Notes: generated from the sequence alone by a model not told the origin. Shown: positions 1 through 9,800, numbered from the stretch's first letter. The stretch is DNA of 43,789 nt from an uncultured Muribaculum sp. (GCA_910589555.1 CAJUTE010000020.1:1-43789), one strand, 5' to 3'. Numbers and translations: made by a program.

Positions 1-230
1 ACTCTATCCTCGCCGCTCCTCTTTGCCTTGACCTGTGCTTGCTCATCGATATGGCAGCACGTTGCGGATGGTATGGCACTCAGCGCTTCTTGAGCTTCTT
101 CCTCAAGAGCCCGATGCACGACTACACCAAGGACGAAGTGCCTGTAAACAACCTCTTCGAGCAGTATGTAATGCTTAAGAACGCTGTTCGTGAAATGGGT
201 GGTTACAAGGCTGACGAGCTGATTGACTAA
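1..230 (+). CDS. ino1: myo-inositol-1-phosphate synthase, C-terminal end (partial)
   Basis: Only the last ~76 residues are present, read from base 3 to the TAA at 228-230; the start lies before the window. The tail reads LCLLIDMAARCG, then WYGTQRFLSFFLKSP, and ends NNLFEQYVMLKNAVREMGG followed by a short acidic end. I recognise this as the C-terminus of the Bacteroidota inositol-3-phosphate synthase, which isomerises glucose-6-phosphate to inositol phosphate with NAD. In gut Bacteroidota this enzyme feeds inositol lipid synthesis and usually closes an inositol-lipid operon. Here it is followed directly by a strong terminator, which fits a last gene. The assignment rests on this tail only; the catalytic region is not visible. 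Confidence 0.8.
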   Translation, partial: SILAAPLCLDLCLLIDMAARCGWYGTQRFLSFFLKSPMHDYTKDEVPVNNLFEQYVMLKNAVREMGGYKADELID

Positions 231-253
231 TCAACTACCTTGAATAAATTCAG

Positions 254-290
254 CGGATGCTTCCCGAGAAGGGAGGCATCCGTTTTTTTT
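254..290 (+). terminator. Rho-independent terminator after ino1
   Basis: Twelve-base-pair stem (254-265 with 271-282, one G.U pair), five-base loop and a run of eight T. It begins 24 bases after the ino1 stop codon and ends that transcript. Confidence 0.92.
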
Positions 291-374
291 GTATGAGACT
301 TTTGACGATATATTACAACAGGCTCGTCCCGGACTGGAATGGAAGGGTTGGCGGTTTTGCGGAATCTCCGGAAA

Positions 375-461
375 GTAGGGACGCACGGCTCGTGCGTCAG
401 AGAGGGAGTTGTGTTTGATATTCAATTTGTTATGGTGGACGCTCGAACCGAGCGTCCCTAC
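375..461. repeat. REP-like element: two palindromes in inverted orientation
   Basis: Two related ~24-base arms, 375-398 and 437-461, face each other across a 38-base spacer. Each arm is itself a perfect short palindrome (GACGCACG/CGTGCGTC and GGACGCTCG/CGAGCGTCC). Both carry GTAGGGACGC at the outer edge. This is the architecture of paired REP/BIME or small MITE elements. It lies in the 378-base gap between ino1 and the next promoter. No transposase is nearby. The rest of the gap (292-374, 462-524) shows nothing I can name. Confidence 0.6.
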
Positions 462-524
462 AATTGTATATAAAAATCTATTCTCCGGCACCGCGGCGGT
501 ATATATTCACACATATACTGCTCG

Positions 525-573
525 GCAAAGTCCAAATAAATTTGGCTTTGCTCTCGACTTATTCGTATCTTTG
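525..573 (+). promoter_or_regulatory. Bacteroidota promoter with overlapping palindrome, upstream of the NTP-transferase operon
   Basis: -33 box TTTG at 541-544, 21-base spacer, -7 box TATCTTTG at 566-573, start codon 36 bases later. The -33 box sits in the 3' arm of an inverted repeat (525-536 with 541-551, one bulge). The same arrangement with different but compensated stem bases recurs at 6794-6840. Confidence 0.8.
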
Positions 574-608
574 TGAGATTAAACAACCAGTAAACGATAA
601 CCACAGAT

Positions 609-2432
609 ATGCAAGCAGTCATTCTTGCCGCCGGAATGGGGCGGAGACTCGGTGAATTTACCGCCAATAATACCAAGTGCATGGTCGAAGTCAATGGAGA
701 AAGACTCATTGACCGAATGCTCAGGCAATTGTCGCAACATGACCTCACGCGGATTGTGATGGTGGTTGGATATGAGGGCAAGAAGCTGAAGGATTATGTG
801 GCTGAGCGTTATCCGGAGCTTGGTGTGCTTTTCGTGGAGAACCACGTGTATGACAAGACCAACAACATATATTCGCTGTGGCTTGCCCGTGACTATTTGA
901 AAGAGGAGGATACTCTGTTGCTTGAAAGTGACCTGATATTTGAAGACGGTATTCTTGCCGCCGCGATCGACAGTGATTATCCCACGCTTGCTCTTGTGTC
1001 GAAATATGAGTCGTGGAATGACGGCACTATGGTGACAATCGACGATGATAACAATATCGTGAATTTCATCTCGAAAAAGGCATTCAACTATGCCGACACC
1101 CGCTTCTATTACAAGACGGTCAATGTCTATAAGTTCAGCCGCGACTTCATCGTGAACCATTATCTGCCGTTTCTTGACGCATATCTGAGCGTGCTCGGCA
1201 ATAATGAATATTATGAACAAGTGTTGCGAGTGATCACGCTCATAGACCGTGCCGGGCTTAAAGCTCTTCCGGTATCGGGCATGAAATGGTATGAAATCGA
1301 TGATGTGCAGGATCTGCGTATAGCTGAAACCATGTTTGCTTCGCCGGCTGAACGTCTTGTCAAGATACAGCACAGTTACGGCGGCTATTGGCGTTATCCC
1401 GGGCTGCTTGACTTCTGCTATCTTGTTAATCCGTTTTTCCCGAGCAAGCGTCTTAACGATGAAATTAAGGCAAATTTCGATGTGCTGCTTCGTGAATATC
1501 CGTCGGGCATGGGTGTGAACTCTCTGCTTGCAGGAAAATATTTCGGCATACGGCAGGAATATGCCTGTGTGGGCAACGGCGCCGCCGAGCTTATCAAGGC
1601 GTTGATGGAACAGCTGCCGGGTAAGATGGGTGTGGTCTATCCTACATTTGAGGAGTATCCCAACCGGCTTAAGGATGAGGATATCGTTAAATTTCATCCC
1701 GGCAACCGCAATTTTGCATATACCGCCGATGATCTGATCGACTTTTTCGGCGATAAGGGAATATCGTCGCTGCTGCTTGTGAATCCCGACAATCCTTCGG
1801 GCAACTTTATTCCTAAGGGCGAGGTGTTGAAGCTTGCGGCAGAATGTGAGGCGCGTGGAGTGAGGCTGGTGGTCGATGAGTCATTTGTGGACTTCAGCAC
1901 GGGCGGAGAGGAAAATTCGTTGCTGCGTGATGAGATATTGGAATCCCACCCTACGATGTGCGTGATGAAGAGCATATCAAAGTCCTACGGAGTGCCGGGT
2001 TTGCGTCTCGGAGTGCTTGCGTCAGCCGACACGCAGCTTGTCAAGAAGCTGCGCGGAGATGTGGCTATATGGAATATCAATTCCTTTGCCGAGTTTTATA
2101 TGCAGATTTTCGGCAAATATGAGGCTGACTATAGGAATGCGTGTGAAAAATTCCGTGCGTGCCGTGATGAGTTTTACAGCAATCTCTCGACGGTGCCTTT
2201 CATAAGGGTGATACCGTCGCAAGCTAATTACTTTTTGTGTGAACTCGTTGAGGGAGTGACTTCTCATGATCTCACATTGTCGCTTCTTGCCGATTTCAAT
2301 ATCTATATCAAGGATTGCTCCTCGAAAAAAGGATTTCCTGACGGAGCGCAGTATGTGCGTATCGCAGTCAGAGACCGGGAAGACAATGATAAGCTTGTGT
2401 CGGCAATGAAGAATATATTCAAGAAAGGTTAA
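609..2432 (+). CDS. Nucleotidyltransferase-aminotransferase fusion (LicC/PntC-like + fold-type I PLP)
   Basis: 607 aa with two catalytic domains. Residues 1 to ~240 are a sugar-phosphate/phosphocholine-type nucleotidyltransferase: ILAAGMGRRLG near the N-terminus (residues 5-15), TKCMVEVNG, the TNNIYSLWLA segment typical of LicC-like enzymes, and an ESD acidic site near residue 107. Residues ~265-607 are a histidinol-phosphate-type aminotransferase with NPDNPSGN, VDESFVDF and the PLP lysine (K458) in SISKSYGVPGLRLG. Such fusions can make an amine and then activate it as a CDP (or NDP) derivative; the PntC fusion of phosphonate pathways is a precedent. No phosphoenolpyruvate mutase is visible here, so a phosphonate substrate is not supported. 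It is the first gene of a four-gene operon, 12 bases before the dehydrogenase gene. Confidence 0.85.
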   Translation: MQAVILAAGMGRRLGEFTANNTKCMVEVNGERLIDRMLRQLSQHDLTRIVMVVGYEGKKLKDYVAERYPELGVLFVENHVYDKTNNIYSLWLARDYLKEEDTLLLESDLIFEDGILAAAIDSDYPTLALVSKYESWNDGTMVTIDDDNNIVNFISKKAFNYADTRFYYKTVNVYKFSRDFIVNHYLPFLDAYLSVLGNNEYYEQVLRVITLIDRAGLKALPVSGMKWYEIDDVQDLRIAETMFASPAERLVKIQHSYGGYWRYPGLLDFCYLVNPFFPSKRLNDEIKANFDVLLREYPSGMGVNSLLAGKYFGIRQEYACVGNGAAELIKALMEQLPGKMGVVYPTFEEYPNRLKDEDIVKFHPGNRNFAYTADDLIDFFGDKGISSLLLVNPDNPSGNFIPKGEVLKLAAECEARGVRLVVDESFVDFSTGGEENSLLRDEILESHPTMCVMKSISKSYGVPGLRLGVLASADTQLVKKLRGDVAIWNINSFAEFYMQIFGKYEADYRNACEKFRACRDEFYSNLSTVPFIRVIPSQANYFLCELVEGVTSHDLTLSLLADFNIYIKDCSSKKGFPDGAQYVRIAVRDREDNDKLVSAMKNIFKKG

Positions 2433-2444
2433 TCGCCCGTGGAA

Positions 2445-3554
2445 ATGAAAGAAAAGATATGTATATGCGGCGGCGGCAATCTGGGAACGGTGATCGCCGG
2501 GGTGGCTGCCGCGCGAGGGTATGAGGTCAATATGTTGACCCGCAGTCCCGGGCATTGGAGCCAAACGATTACGGTGAATGATCCGGACGGAAAATGCTTC
2601 AGCGGCAAATTGAACCGGGTGAGCGCCGCTCCTGAAGATGTGGTTCCGGGGGCAGGACTGGTCCTTGTGTGCCTGCCTGCCACTGCGATGTCGGAGGAGC
2701 TTAGACGCATCAAGCCGTTTCTGGATGAAGGAGCGGCGGTGGGAAGCGTGTTCTGCTGCACCGGATTCTTTGTGATGGCGTTGCGGGAGCTTGGTGTGGA
2801 CGCGGCATTGTTCGGATTTCAGCGTCCGCCGTTTATCGCGCGAGTAAACCGTTACGGAGAGTCGGCATCGTTGTTGGGCTACAGGAAAGTGATGCGCATA
2901 GGATTCTGGGGCATGGATGCGGAGCGGGTTTCAGCAGTGAGCTCCATCCTTGAGGATATTCATGCGACTCCGGTCGACGCGTTGCGCCACCCGCTGCAAG
3001 CCACACTCACCAACAGTAATCCCATACTCCACACCTCGCGCCTTTATGACATGTTTTCCGGTGGTGAGGGGGCAATGGATCTCATCCCTAAGTTTTACGA
3101 AGAGTGGACCGACAGCAGCAGCGAGGTTCTCATAGCCGCCGACGGGGAGTTTCAGGCGTTGTTGCATGAGTTGAGGCTTGATGACGGCGATATACCTCCG
3201 CTCATCGAATATTATGAGTCGCATGATGCTGCATCGCTGAGCCGCAAGATACGTTCGATAGGAGCCTTCAAAGGCTTGCTTGCTCCGATGAAAGAGTCTG
3301 CGGCGGGGTGCTTTTACCCTGATTTCGAGTCGCGTTACTTCACCGAGGATTTCACCTACGGCTTGCTGATGATAAAGCTGGTGGGTGAATTGAAAGGCGT
3401 GGCTATGCCCACTATCGACCGTATGCTCACGTGGTATCAGGCGGTTGCCGGAAAGCGATATCTTGACGGACACAACATTGCCGATTCCGATGACGTGAGA
3501 AGCGTGGGAGCCTTGGACAAGGATATTTTAGAGAAAATGATATCAACATTATAA
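2445..3554 (+). CDS. NAD/NADP octopine/nopaline (opine) dehydrogenase family protein
   Basis: 369 aa from ATG 2445; a GTG six bases earlier is possible. The N-terminal Rossmann fold shows ICICGGGNLGTVIAG (glycine motif, residues 7-18). The C-terminal opine-dehydrogenase domain shows TNSNPILHTSRLYD, where N192/H196 match the conserved Asn...His of the family. These enzymes reductively join an amino acid's amine to a 2-oxo acid, or do the reverse. The true substrate is unknown. It directly follows the aminotransferase fusion, so an amino or 2-oxo product of that enzyme is a reasonable substrate (inference). Confidence 0.83.
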   Translation: MKEKICICGGGNLGTVIAGVAAARGYEVNMLTRSPGHWSQTITVNDPDGKCFSGKLNRVSAAPEDVVPGAGLVLVCLPATAMSEELRRIKPFLDEGAAVGSVFCCTGFFVMALRELGVDAALFGFQRPPFIARVNRYGESASLLGYRKVMRIGFWGMDAERVSAVSSILEDIHATPVDALRHPLQATLTNSNPILHTSRLYDMFSGGEGAMDLIPKFYEEWTDSSSEVLIAADGEFQALLHELRLDDGDIPPLIEYYESHDAASLSRKIRSIGAFKGLLAPMKESAAGCFYPDFESRYFTEDFTYGLLMIKLVGELKGVAMPTIDRMLTWYQAVAGKRYLDGHNIADSDDVRSVGALDKDILEKMISTL

Positions 3555-3575
3555 AGTAAACCGATTTTTTTGCTG

Positions 3576-5594
3576 ATGAGAAGAAAAGCGATAGCTTTGG
3601 CTGTGTCCTGCATATTGGGTGCGGGAATCATGTTTGCCGATAGTCAGGCATCATCCGGACCCGTGGGCTTTGTGAACTGCGATGGCGGGATTACCGGCGG
3701 CATGGATGGTGAAATAGTAAGGGTTAAGGATCGAGAATCATTTGAAAAAGCGGTCGGCGATGACGTGCCGCGTGTGGTTGTCGTCGAGGGACGGCTCAGT
3801 GGCACCGGCGTAAACCGCAAGAAAGATGCTATTGAGGTGGGTTCAAACAAGACTATAGTCGGAGCCGGAGCTGATGCCACTCTTTACGGCATAGGGCTGA
3901 ATATAAACGGAAAATCAAATATAATCATACGCAATATCACTATATTCGATGGTTCGCCCGACGCGATCGCTTGCCGTGACTCGCATCATGTGTGGGTGGA
4001 TCACTGCGACCTCGGCAGTGAGCACGACAATGAGCGTGAGGACTGGGACGGGCTTCTCGACTTCACTATAGGCAGCAACTATCTTACTGCATCTTATAAC
4101 CGATTTCATGACCACGACAAGGTGTCGATATGCAACAGCGGCACGCAGCACTTTGAGGACAATGGGAAGATGCGTGTCACGTATCATCACAACGTGTTTG
4201 AGAGCACCACGCAACGCAACCCGCGCGTGGGCTACGGACGAGGACACGTGTTCAACAATTACTATGACAGCATATCGGGATATTGCATAGGAGCTCACAG
4301 TAGAGCTAAAGTGCTGTCGGAAAACAATTATTTCACCGCAGCGGTGAAGCGTCCGTTCAATCAGATGTATTCCGATGACGCGACCAATGCTTATTTCGGA
4401 GAACTTGCCGACAATGGAAGCTATTTTGCGAAATCGCCGGATGATAAAGGCAAACATCGGCTTACGGGAACCGATTTTGCCCCGGATGCATATTATGAGT
4501 ATGGTTTCGTGATGGATGCAGCCGGTGAGTTGCCGGCGTCGCTCCGCGAGCACGCAGGTCCGATGGCGGGGATAGAGCGTGAATCTATTCTTTATCCCGG
4601 CAACGGGGCTATAAATGTGACGCGTGACGTGAAGCTTAAATGGAGTCCTCTCGAAGATGTGAAATCAACGCAGGTGTACATAGGCACGTCGGCTGACGAC
4701 TTGAAGATGATGCCGGAAGGCTTCAGCGGAAACTGCGAGACTGAGCCTTCGACCACCTATTATTGGAAAACGGTCACTACGTTCAATGACGGCAGCAGCC
4801 GTGAGACTCCGCTCTATCGCTTCGCTACGGCTCCCGCCCGCGCCTCCAAACCGCTTCCTGCCGACGGTGACATGAATGTGGGGCTATATGAAAGCGTGAA
4901 AGCCGATAGCTTTTGTCGTCCATTGACGTTGAGGTGGGCGCCGGCATTTGACGCTGTCGCCTATAAAGTGTATGTAGGGTCCGGTGGTGATGAACTTAAG
5001 CTTGCCGGAACATCGGTTGAGCCGGAATTAACCATAGGCAGACTCGCCTCAGGAAAGGATTATTCATGGCGCGTTGATGTGGTGAAGGGCGACGGCAGTG
5101 TGGTGAAGGGCGACGTGTGGCGCTTTGCTTCGCCTGTGTCGTTTATTGTTCCGGGTCGTAACGAGGCAGAGAATATGGCTCTTTCCGGCATTGCATTCAC
5201 AGAGGATGGTTCGTGGTTCTCGGCATCGGAAGGACGTGTGAGCGTGGGCGATGACGGTCCGGGCGTGTTGACAGGCGTATGGAACGGTCCCGATAATGCG
5301 GAATGCAACATCAGTGTGACTTTTTACAATGAAAAGAAAGGAGCGGCTACAATAGCGGTTTCAGTGAACGACCGTATGTTGGACCGTTGGGTTGCAACGG
5401 AAGCGGTAAACGAGCTGACTACCCACGAATTGCCCGGTCCAGTGAGATTGAACAAGGGCGACGAGATACGCATAGATTTTTTGACAGGAGGCAAGATGAG
5501 GTGCCGAATCGATTATATTACCGTCACTCCGGCAGGGGCGACTGCTGTCATAGGTGGCGGCGATGGACCTACTGCTATCTTGCTATCAGAATAA
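3576..5594 (+). CDS. Secreted pectate lyase (PL1 family) with Fn3-like modules and C-terminal GGGDGPTAI tail
   Basis: 672 aa from ATG 3576; the TTG six bases earlier is less likely. A signal peptide (MRRKAIALAVSC...) is followed by a right-handed beta-helix of PL1 type: VWVDHCDL near residue 137 and QRNPRVGYG near residue 213, the latter holding the arginine expected to act as catalytic base. Pectate lyases cleave polygalacturonate by beta-elimination. Residues ~350-530 hold two Fn3-like repeats (KWSPLEDVKSTQVYIG and RWAPAFDAVAYKVYVG). Residues ~530-655 look like a carbohydrate-binding jelly roll. The last residues end AVIGGGDGPTAILLSE, a motif otherwise known from decarboxylase beta subunits and some secreted proteins. 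A pectinase inside a nucleotide-activation operon is unusual. Confidence 0.88.
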   Translation: MRRKAIALAVSCILGAGIMFADSQASSGPVGFVNCDGGITGGMDGEIVRVKDRESFEKAVGDDVPRVVVVEGRLSGTGVNRKKDAIEVGSNKTIVGAGADATLYGIGLNINGKSNIIIRNITIFDGSPDAIACRDSHHVWVDHCDLGSEHDNEREDWDGLLDFTIGSNYLTASYNRFHDHDKVSICNSGTQHFEDNGKMRVTYHHNVFESTTQRNPRVGYGRGHVFNNYYDSISGYCIGAHSRAKVLSENNYFTAAVKRPFNQMYSDDATNAYFGELADNGSYFAKSPDDKGKHRLTGTDFAPDAYYEYGFVMDAAGELPASLREHAGPMAGIERESILYPGNGAINVTRDVKLKWSPLEDVKSTQVYIGTSADDLKMMPEGFSGNCETEPSTTYYWKTVTTFNDGSSRETPLYRFATAPARASKPLPADGDMNVGLYESVKADSFCRPLTLRWAPAFDAVAYKVYVGSGGDELKLAGTSVEPELTIGRLASGKDYSWRVDVVKGDGSVVKGDVWRFASPVSFIVPGRNEAENMALSGIAFTEDGSWFSASEGRVSVGDDGPGVLTGVWNGPDNAECNISVTFYNEKKGAATIAVSVNDRMLDRWVATEAVNELTTHELPGPVRLNKGDEIRIDFLTGGKMRCRIDYITVTPAGATAVIGGGDGPTAILLSE

Positions 5595-5604
5595 ATGGAT
5601 TATT

Positions 5605-6759
5605 ATGGCAAATAAACGAGTTTTTGTGTCGGGGTGCTACGATATGCTTCATAGCGGTCATGTGGCGTTTTTCAAGGAAGCGTCGCAGTATGGCGACCTT
5701 TATGTGGGCATAGGTTCCGATGCCACTGTGATGGAGTTGAAGAACCGCAAGCCGGTGTATTCCGAACGCGAGCGGTTGTACATGGTTAAAGCCATACGCT
5801 ATGTCACGGATGCTTATATAAATACCGGTTCGGGCAAAATCGACTTCGAGGAGATTGTCGATATGGTCAAGCCTGACATATTTGTGGTGAACAGCGACGG
5901 TGGCTCAGACGTCAAGCGTGAGTTCTGCCGCAAGCGAGGCATAGAGTATGTGGAGCTTCAGCGCCGTCCCGAAGAGGGGCTTGATGCCCGTTCCACCACA
6001 TCATTGCGATCGGTGGCTAAGTGTGCCATCCCGTATCGTATTGACCTCGCCGGCACATGGATTGACCAGCCATACGTGTCGCAATATGCTCCCGGGTGGG
6101 CGCTTACCATAAGCATCGAACCCACGGTGGAATTTATGGAGCGTGGGGGAATGTCGACCTCTACCCGCAATGCCGCCCGAAAGATATGGCCCTACGAGCT
6201 GCCCAATTATCATGAGGAGATGCTTGCCAGACTGCTGTTCTGCTTTGAGAATCCGCCGGAGAAGGGCGAGCACGTGTCAGGAGCTCAGGATGCGATAGGG
6301 ATATGTATGTCGGGACTCACACGTCATTATTATGACAACAGCTACTGGCCTCTCAAGATCGAGTCGTGCCATGATGAGGCTGTGCTGTCATGGCTTGAAG
6401 AGCATCTGTGTGTTGTGCCGGCTTTTCCGCGCCCCAAAGGCTATTCGGTTGTGGAGGGTAAGTCGATTGATGAGGAGAAGGTGAAGGCTCTTGCCTCGGC
6501 TGCCGACCGTTGCTGGGACGCAGTCATGTCGCGCGACCTTGAACGGTTTGCAGCGGCGTTCCGTGACTCGTTTGAAGCTCAGATAGCGATGTTTCCGGCG
6601 ATGATGAACGACCGTGTTAAAGAGTGCATCGATAAATATTCACCGATGTGTCTCGCCTATAAGATGGCAGGCGCGGGCGGTGGCGGACACCTCGTATTTG
6701 TGGTTGATTCGACCGATAATCTGCCTCAGGAAGCTATCAGGATTAAAATCAGGAGATAG
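5605..6759 (+). CDS. Cytidylyltransferase-GHMP kinase fusion
   Basis: 384 aa from ATG 5605, ten bases after the lyase stop. Residues 1 to ~130 are a nucleotidyltransferase of the cytidylyltransferase (TagD/HldE C-terminal) family: VSGCYDMLHSGH with the HxGH signature at 16-19, and a late RSTTSLR nucleotide-binding segment. From ~135 a GHMP small-molecule kinase follows: IDLAGTWIDQPY, a shortened GGMSTSTRNAA phosphate-binding loop, SGAQDAIGI, and AGAGGGGHLVFV near the end. Together the domains resemble enzymes that phosphorylate and nucleotide-activate a sugar or polyol. The GHMP part is compact for the family. As the operon's second nucleotidyltransferase, it suggests that two building blocks are activated or joined. 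The substrate cannot be read from sequence. Confidence 0.8.
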   Translation: MANKRVFVSGCYDMLHSGHVAFFKEASQYGDLYVGIGSDATVMELKNRKPVYSERERLYMVKAIRYVTDAYINTGSGKIDFEEIVDMVKPDIFVVNSDGGSDVKREFCRKRGIEYVELQRRPEEGLDARSTTSLRSVAKCAIPYRIDLAGTWIDQPYVSQYAPGWALTISIEPTVEFMERGGMSTSTRNAARKIWPYELPNYHEEMLARLLFCFENPPEKGEHVSGAQDAIGICMSGLTRHYYDNSYWPLKIESCHDEAVLSWLEEHLCVVPAFPRPKGYSVVEGKSIDEEKVKALASAADRCWDAVMSRDLERFAAAFRDSFEAQIAMFPAMMNDRVKECIDKYSPMCLAYKMAGAGGGGHLVFVVDSTDNLPQEAIRIKIRR

Positions 6760-6793
6760 GCGATCAGTCGCGCAACGGTTTGATATGGTTTCG

Positions 6794-6840
6794 GCAAAAG
6801 CAAATTTATTTGCTTTTGCTCTTACTTATCCGTATCTTTG
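6794..6840 (+). promoter_or_regulatory. Promoter with perfect palindrome, upstream of the DUF4450 gene
   Basis: Perfect 11-bp inverted repeat (6794-6804 and 6809-6819) with a 4-base loop. -33 TTTG at 6809-6812 lies in its 3' arm; -7 TATCTTTG at 6833-6840; 20-base spacer; ATG 29 bases on. The sequence from the loop to the -7 box is nearly the same as at 537-573. The hairpin may also help end the upstream operon. Confidence 0.8.
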
Positions 6841-6868
6841 TGTATAAAATCACCTTAATAGAAATTAC

Positions 6869-9800
6869 ATGAAAATATTAGGCGCTTTAGCTTTGTTGGC
6901 TCTGCCGTTGACTATGGTGGGGCAGGATTACATTGAGTCATCAACATTCAACACCGATTATCGCGGAGCCAAGCGGGAGATGCAGTATCTTCCTGCTGAG
7001 GATGGCAGCTTTGTTTCGCATAACGGCAAGAATCTTTATACAAGGGCGCTTTACGGCGGTCCGTCATTGTTCCGCATCGAAACGAGCGATATGCCCATCT
7101 TTGCCGCTTATCACAAGAGTGAAAACCGCAACATCCATTTCACTGTCACTGTGGGCGACAAGACCATGCGTCTTGACTCGGTGGCTGACTGCAAGGCATA
7201 TTATATAGGTGGCGAACGCCGTTATGAACTGTCGGATCCCGCATGGGGCAAAGGCAGCATAGAGATGACCGTTGTGGCTACTTATGACCGCGAAGGCGCC
7301 ATTTGGAAAGTTGTGGCTAAGAATATGCCGAAAGGCTCTGAACTTACCGCCAATACTTGTTCGACGGTCAAGGTGAAGCTTAACCGCAGCGGCGACATAG
7401 GCGCCGATCCCGGAAACGCTTTCGCTCCTGTGGCGAGCCGCGACAATCTGCGTCAGGCTTCGGTGAAAATAGGCGGAAAGAGCGCTACAGCATACATAGA
7501 ATATTTTGACCGCGATGTGACTGCCGATAAGCAGAAAGCCATAGCTGCCGCTTATGACAAGGCACAGGCTCAGCGTAAGGAGATTGCCGATCATCTTGTG
7601 ATAGACACCCCCGATCCTTATTTCAATACACTCGGTTCGGCGATAATGGCTGCTGCCGATGGAATATGGGACGGAAAGACATGGCTGCATGGCGCTGTGG
7701 GCTGGAGAATGCCCTTGAGCGGATGGCGAGCCGCCTATACCGGCGATTTCCTTGGATGGCATGACCGTGCGCGCACTCACTTTAATGCTTACGCAAAGTC
7801 GCAGGTGACCGATGTTGAGCCCACGATACCGCATCCCACTCAGGACTCGACGATGAATCTTGCCCGAGCTGAAAAGAAATGGGGCACTCAGATGTACAGC
7901 AACGGCTATATATGCCGCAATCCGGAACGTAATAACCAAATGCATCACTATGACATGAACCTGTGCTACATGGATGAGTTGCTGTGGCATTTCAACTGGA
8001 CAGGAGATGTGGAGTATGCACGTCAGATGTGGCCTGTGATCAAGGCTCATCTTGCTTGGGAAAAACGTAATTATGACCCGAATGATGACGGGCTCTATGA
8101 CGCATATTGCTGTATATGGGCGAGCGATGCGCTGTATTATAACAGCGGGTCGGTGACTCACTCCACTGCCTATAATTATCGTGCCAACAAGCTTGCGGCT
8201 CAGATAGCCGAGAAGATAGGCGAGGATCCCACTCCCTATCAGAAGGAGGCTGACAAGATTCTTGCGGCATTGAATTCTACGTTGTGGATGGCTGACAAGG
8301 GCGTGTGGGCTGAGTTCAAGGATTTCATGGGGCATAAGCGTCTTCATGACCATCCGGCACTGTGGACGGTGTATCACGCTATCGACAGTGACGTTGCCGA
8401 TCCTTTCCAGGCTTACAGCGCAACAAGATACATTGACAATAACATACCTCATATAAAGGTTGAGGCTGACGGCGCTCCTGCAGGGGAATATGCGACTGTG
8501 GCAACTACCGACTGGCTTCCATACGCATGGAGTATCAACAATGTGGCTTTTGCCGAGGTAATGCACACCGTGCTTGCCTACTGGGAGGCAGGACGTGCCG
8601 AGGAGGCTGCGAAACTGCTCAAGAGCTCGATGCTCGACGGAATGTATATGGGCGCCAGCCCCGGAAATATAGGTCAGATCAGCTTCTATGATGCAGCGCG
8701 CGGAGAGTGTTACCGTGATTTCGGTGATCCGGTGGGCGTTATCTCTCGTGCTGTGGTTCAAGGGCTGTTCGGCTTCACTCCCGATGCTATGAACGGTAAG
8801 CTGACCGTGCGTCCCGGATTCCCGTCAGAATGGGATCATGCGTCGATCAAGCATTCCGACTTCTCGCTGGCGTTCAAGCGCGACGGTGGCAAGGAGAGCT
8901 ATAAGCTGACACTTGCTATGGATCCTATCAAGGAGGTGGCATTCCAGCTCGGCGCTTATGCGGAAAAGGTGAAGTCAGTCACTGTCAACGGCAAGCCTGC
9001 GAAATGGGAGAAGGTTGAGGAAAGTGTGGGACGTCCGTCGATAAAGGTGTTTGCCGATGCAGCACCCGAGCTTGATGTGGAGATTGAATGGGCAGGTGCT
9101 CCTATAAATGCTTCTGCCGCTCATGCTACTGCCGCGGCGCGTCAAGGCTTCAAGCAGTTGCAGCAGGGCGATATGACCTGGTGGGTTGAAGTTCCTGCGG
9201 TGAAAGAGGAGATAAAGCCTGAATATGCTATTGACTTGATGCTCGCCGACGGCAACAAGTATGAGACCATTGATTTGGGTGAATATTACAACTCAAATGT
9301 GTCAGACATCTTCAGAAATGAATATCTCTCACCGCGCTCACCCTACACAACTCTCCAGATTCCGGTACAGGGAATAGGCGAATGGTGCCATCCCAAGGAA
9401 ACAGCTGATATCGACGACTCGGGATTGCGTGCGGCGTTGAATGCCGACGGTGTGTTGATGACCAAGCTCGGAATTCCCTACAAGTCATCGGCTACAGGAA
9501 AGAATGTGGTCTACACATCATTGTTTGACAATTATCCCGACAGCATCTCCATCCCGCTTCAAGGCAAGGCTCGCGGCTTGGAACTGCTTCTTGCCGGAAG
9601 CACCAATCACATGCAGTGCTATATGGACAATGCCGTGATCCGCGTTAAGTATGCCGATGGCAGCAGCGAGACACTCTCGCTTGTCACTCCTTACAACTGG
9701 GCTCCGATAGAGCAGGATTATTTTGTGGACGGCAAGGCATTCCGTCTTGACACTCCGCGTCCCTATCGACTCACATTCAAGGATGCTCTTGTGAGCAATG

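Noticed and set aside
579..1697. 372-codon minus-strand open frame over the nucleotidyltransferase domain
   Set aside because: Antisense shadow of the fusion gene; composition is His/Ile-rich and unlike a real protein.
609..2432. Phosphonate biosynthesis operon (PntC-type fusion)
   Set aside because: No phosphoenolpyruvate mutase or phosphonopyruvate decarboxylase is present, so the substrate was left open.
7064..8761. 565-codon open frame antisense to the DUF4450 gene
   Set aside because: It mirrors codon bias of the plus-strand gene, has no family features and lies fully within a convincing coding region with signal peptide and motifs.
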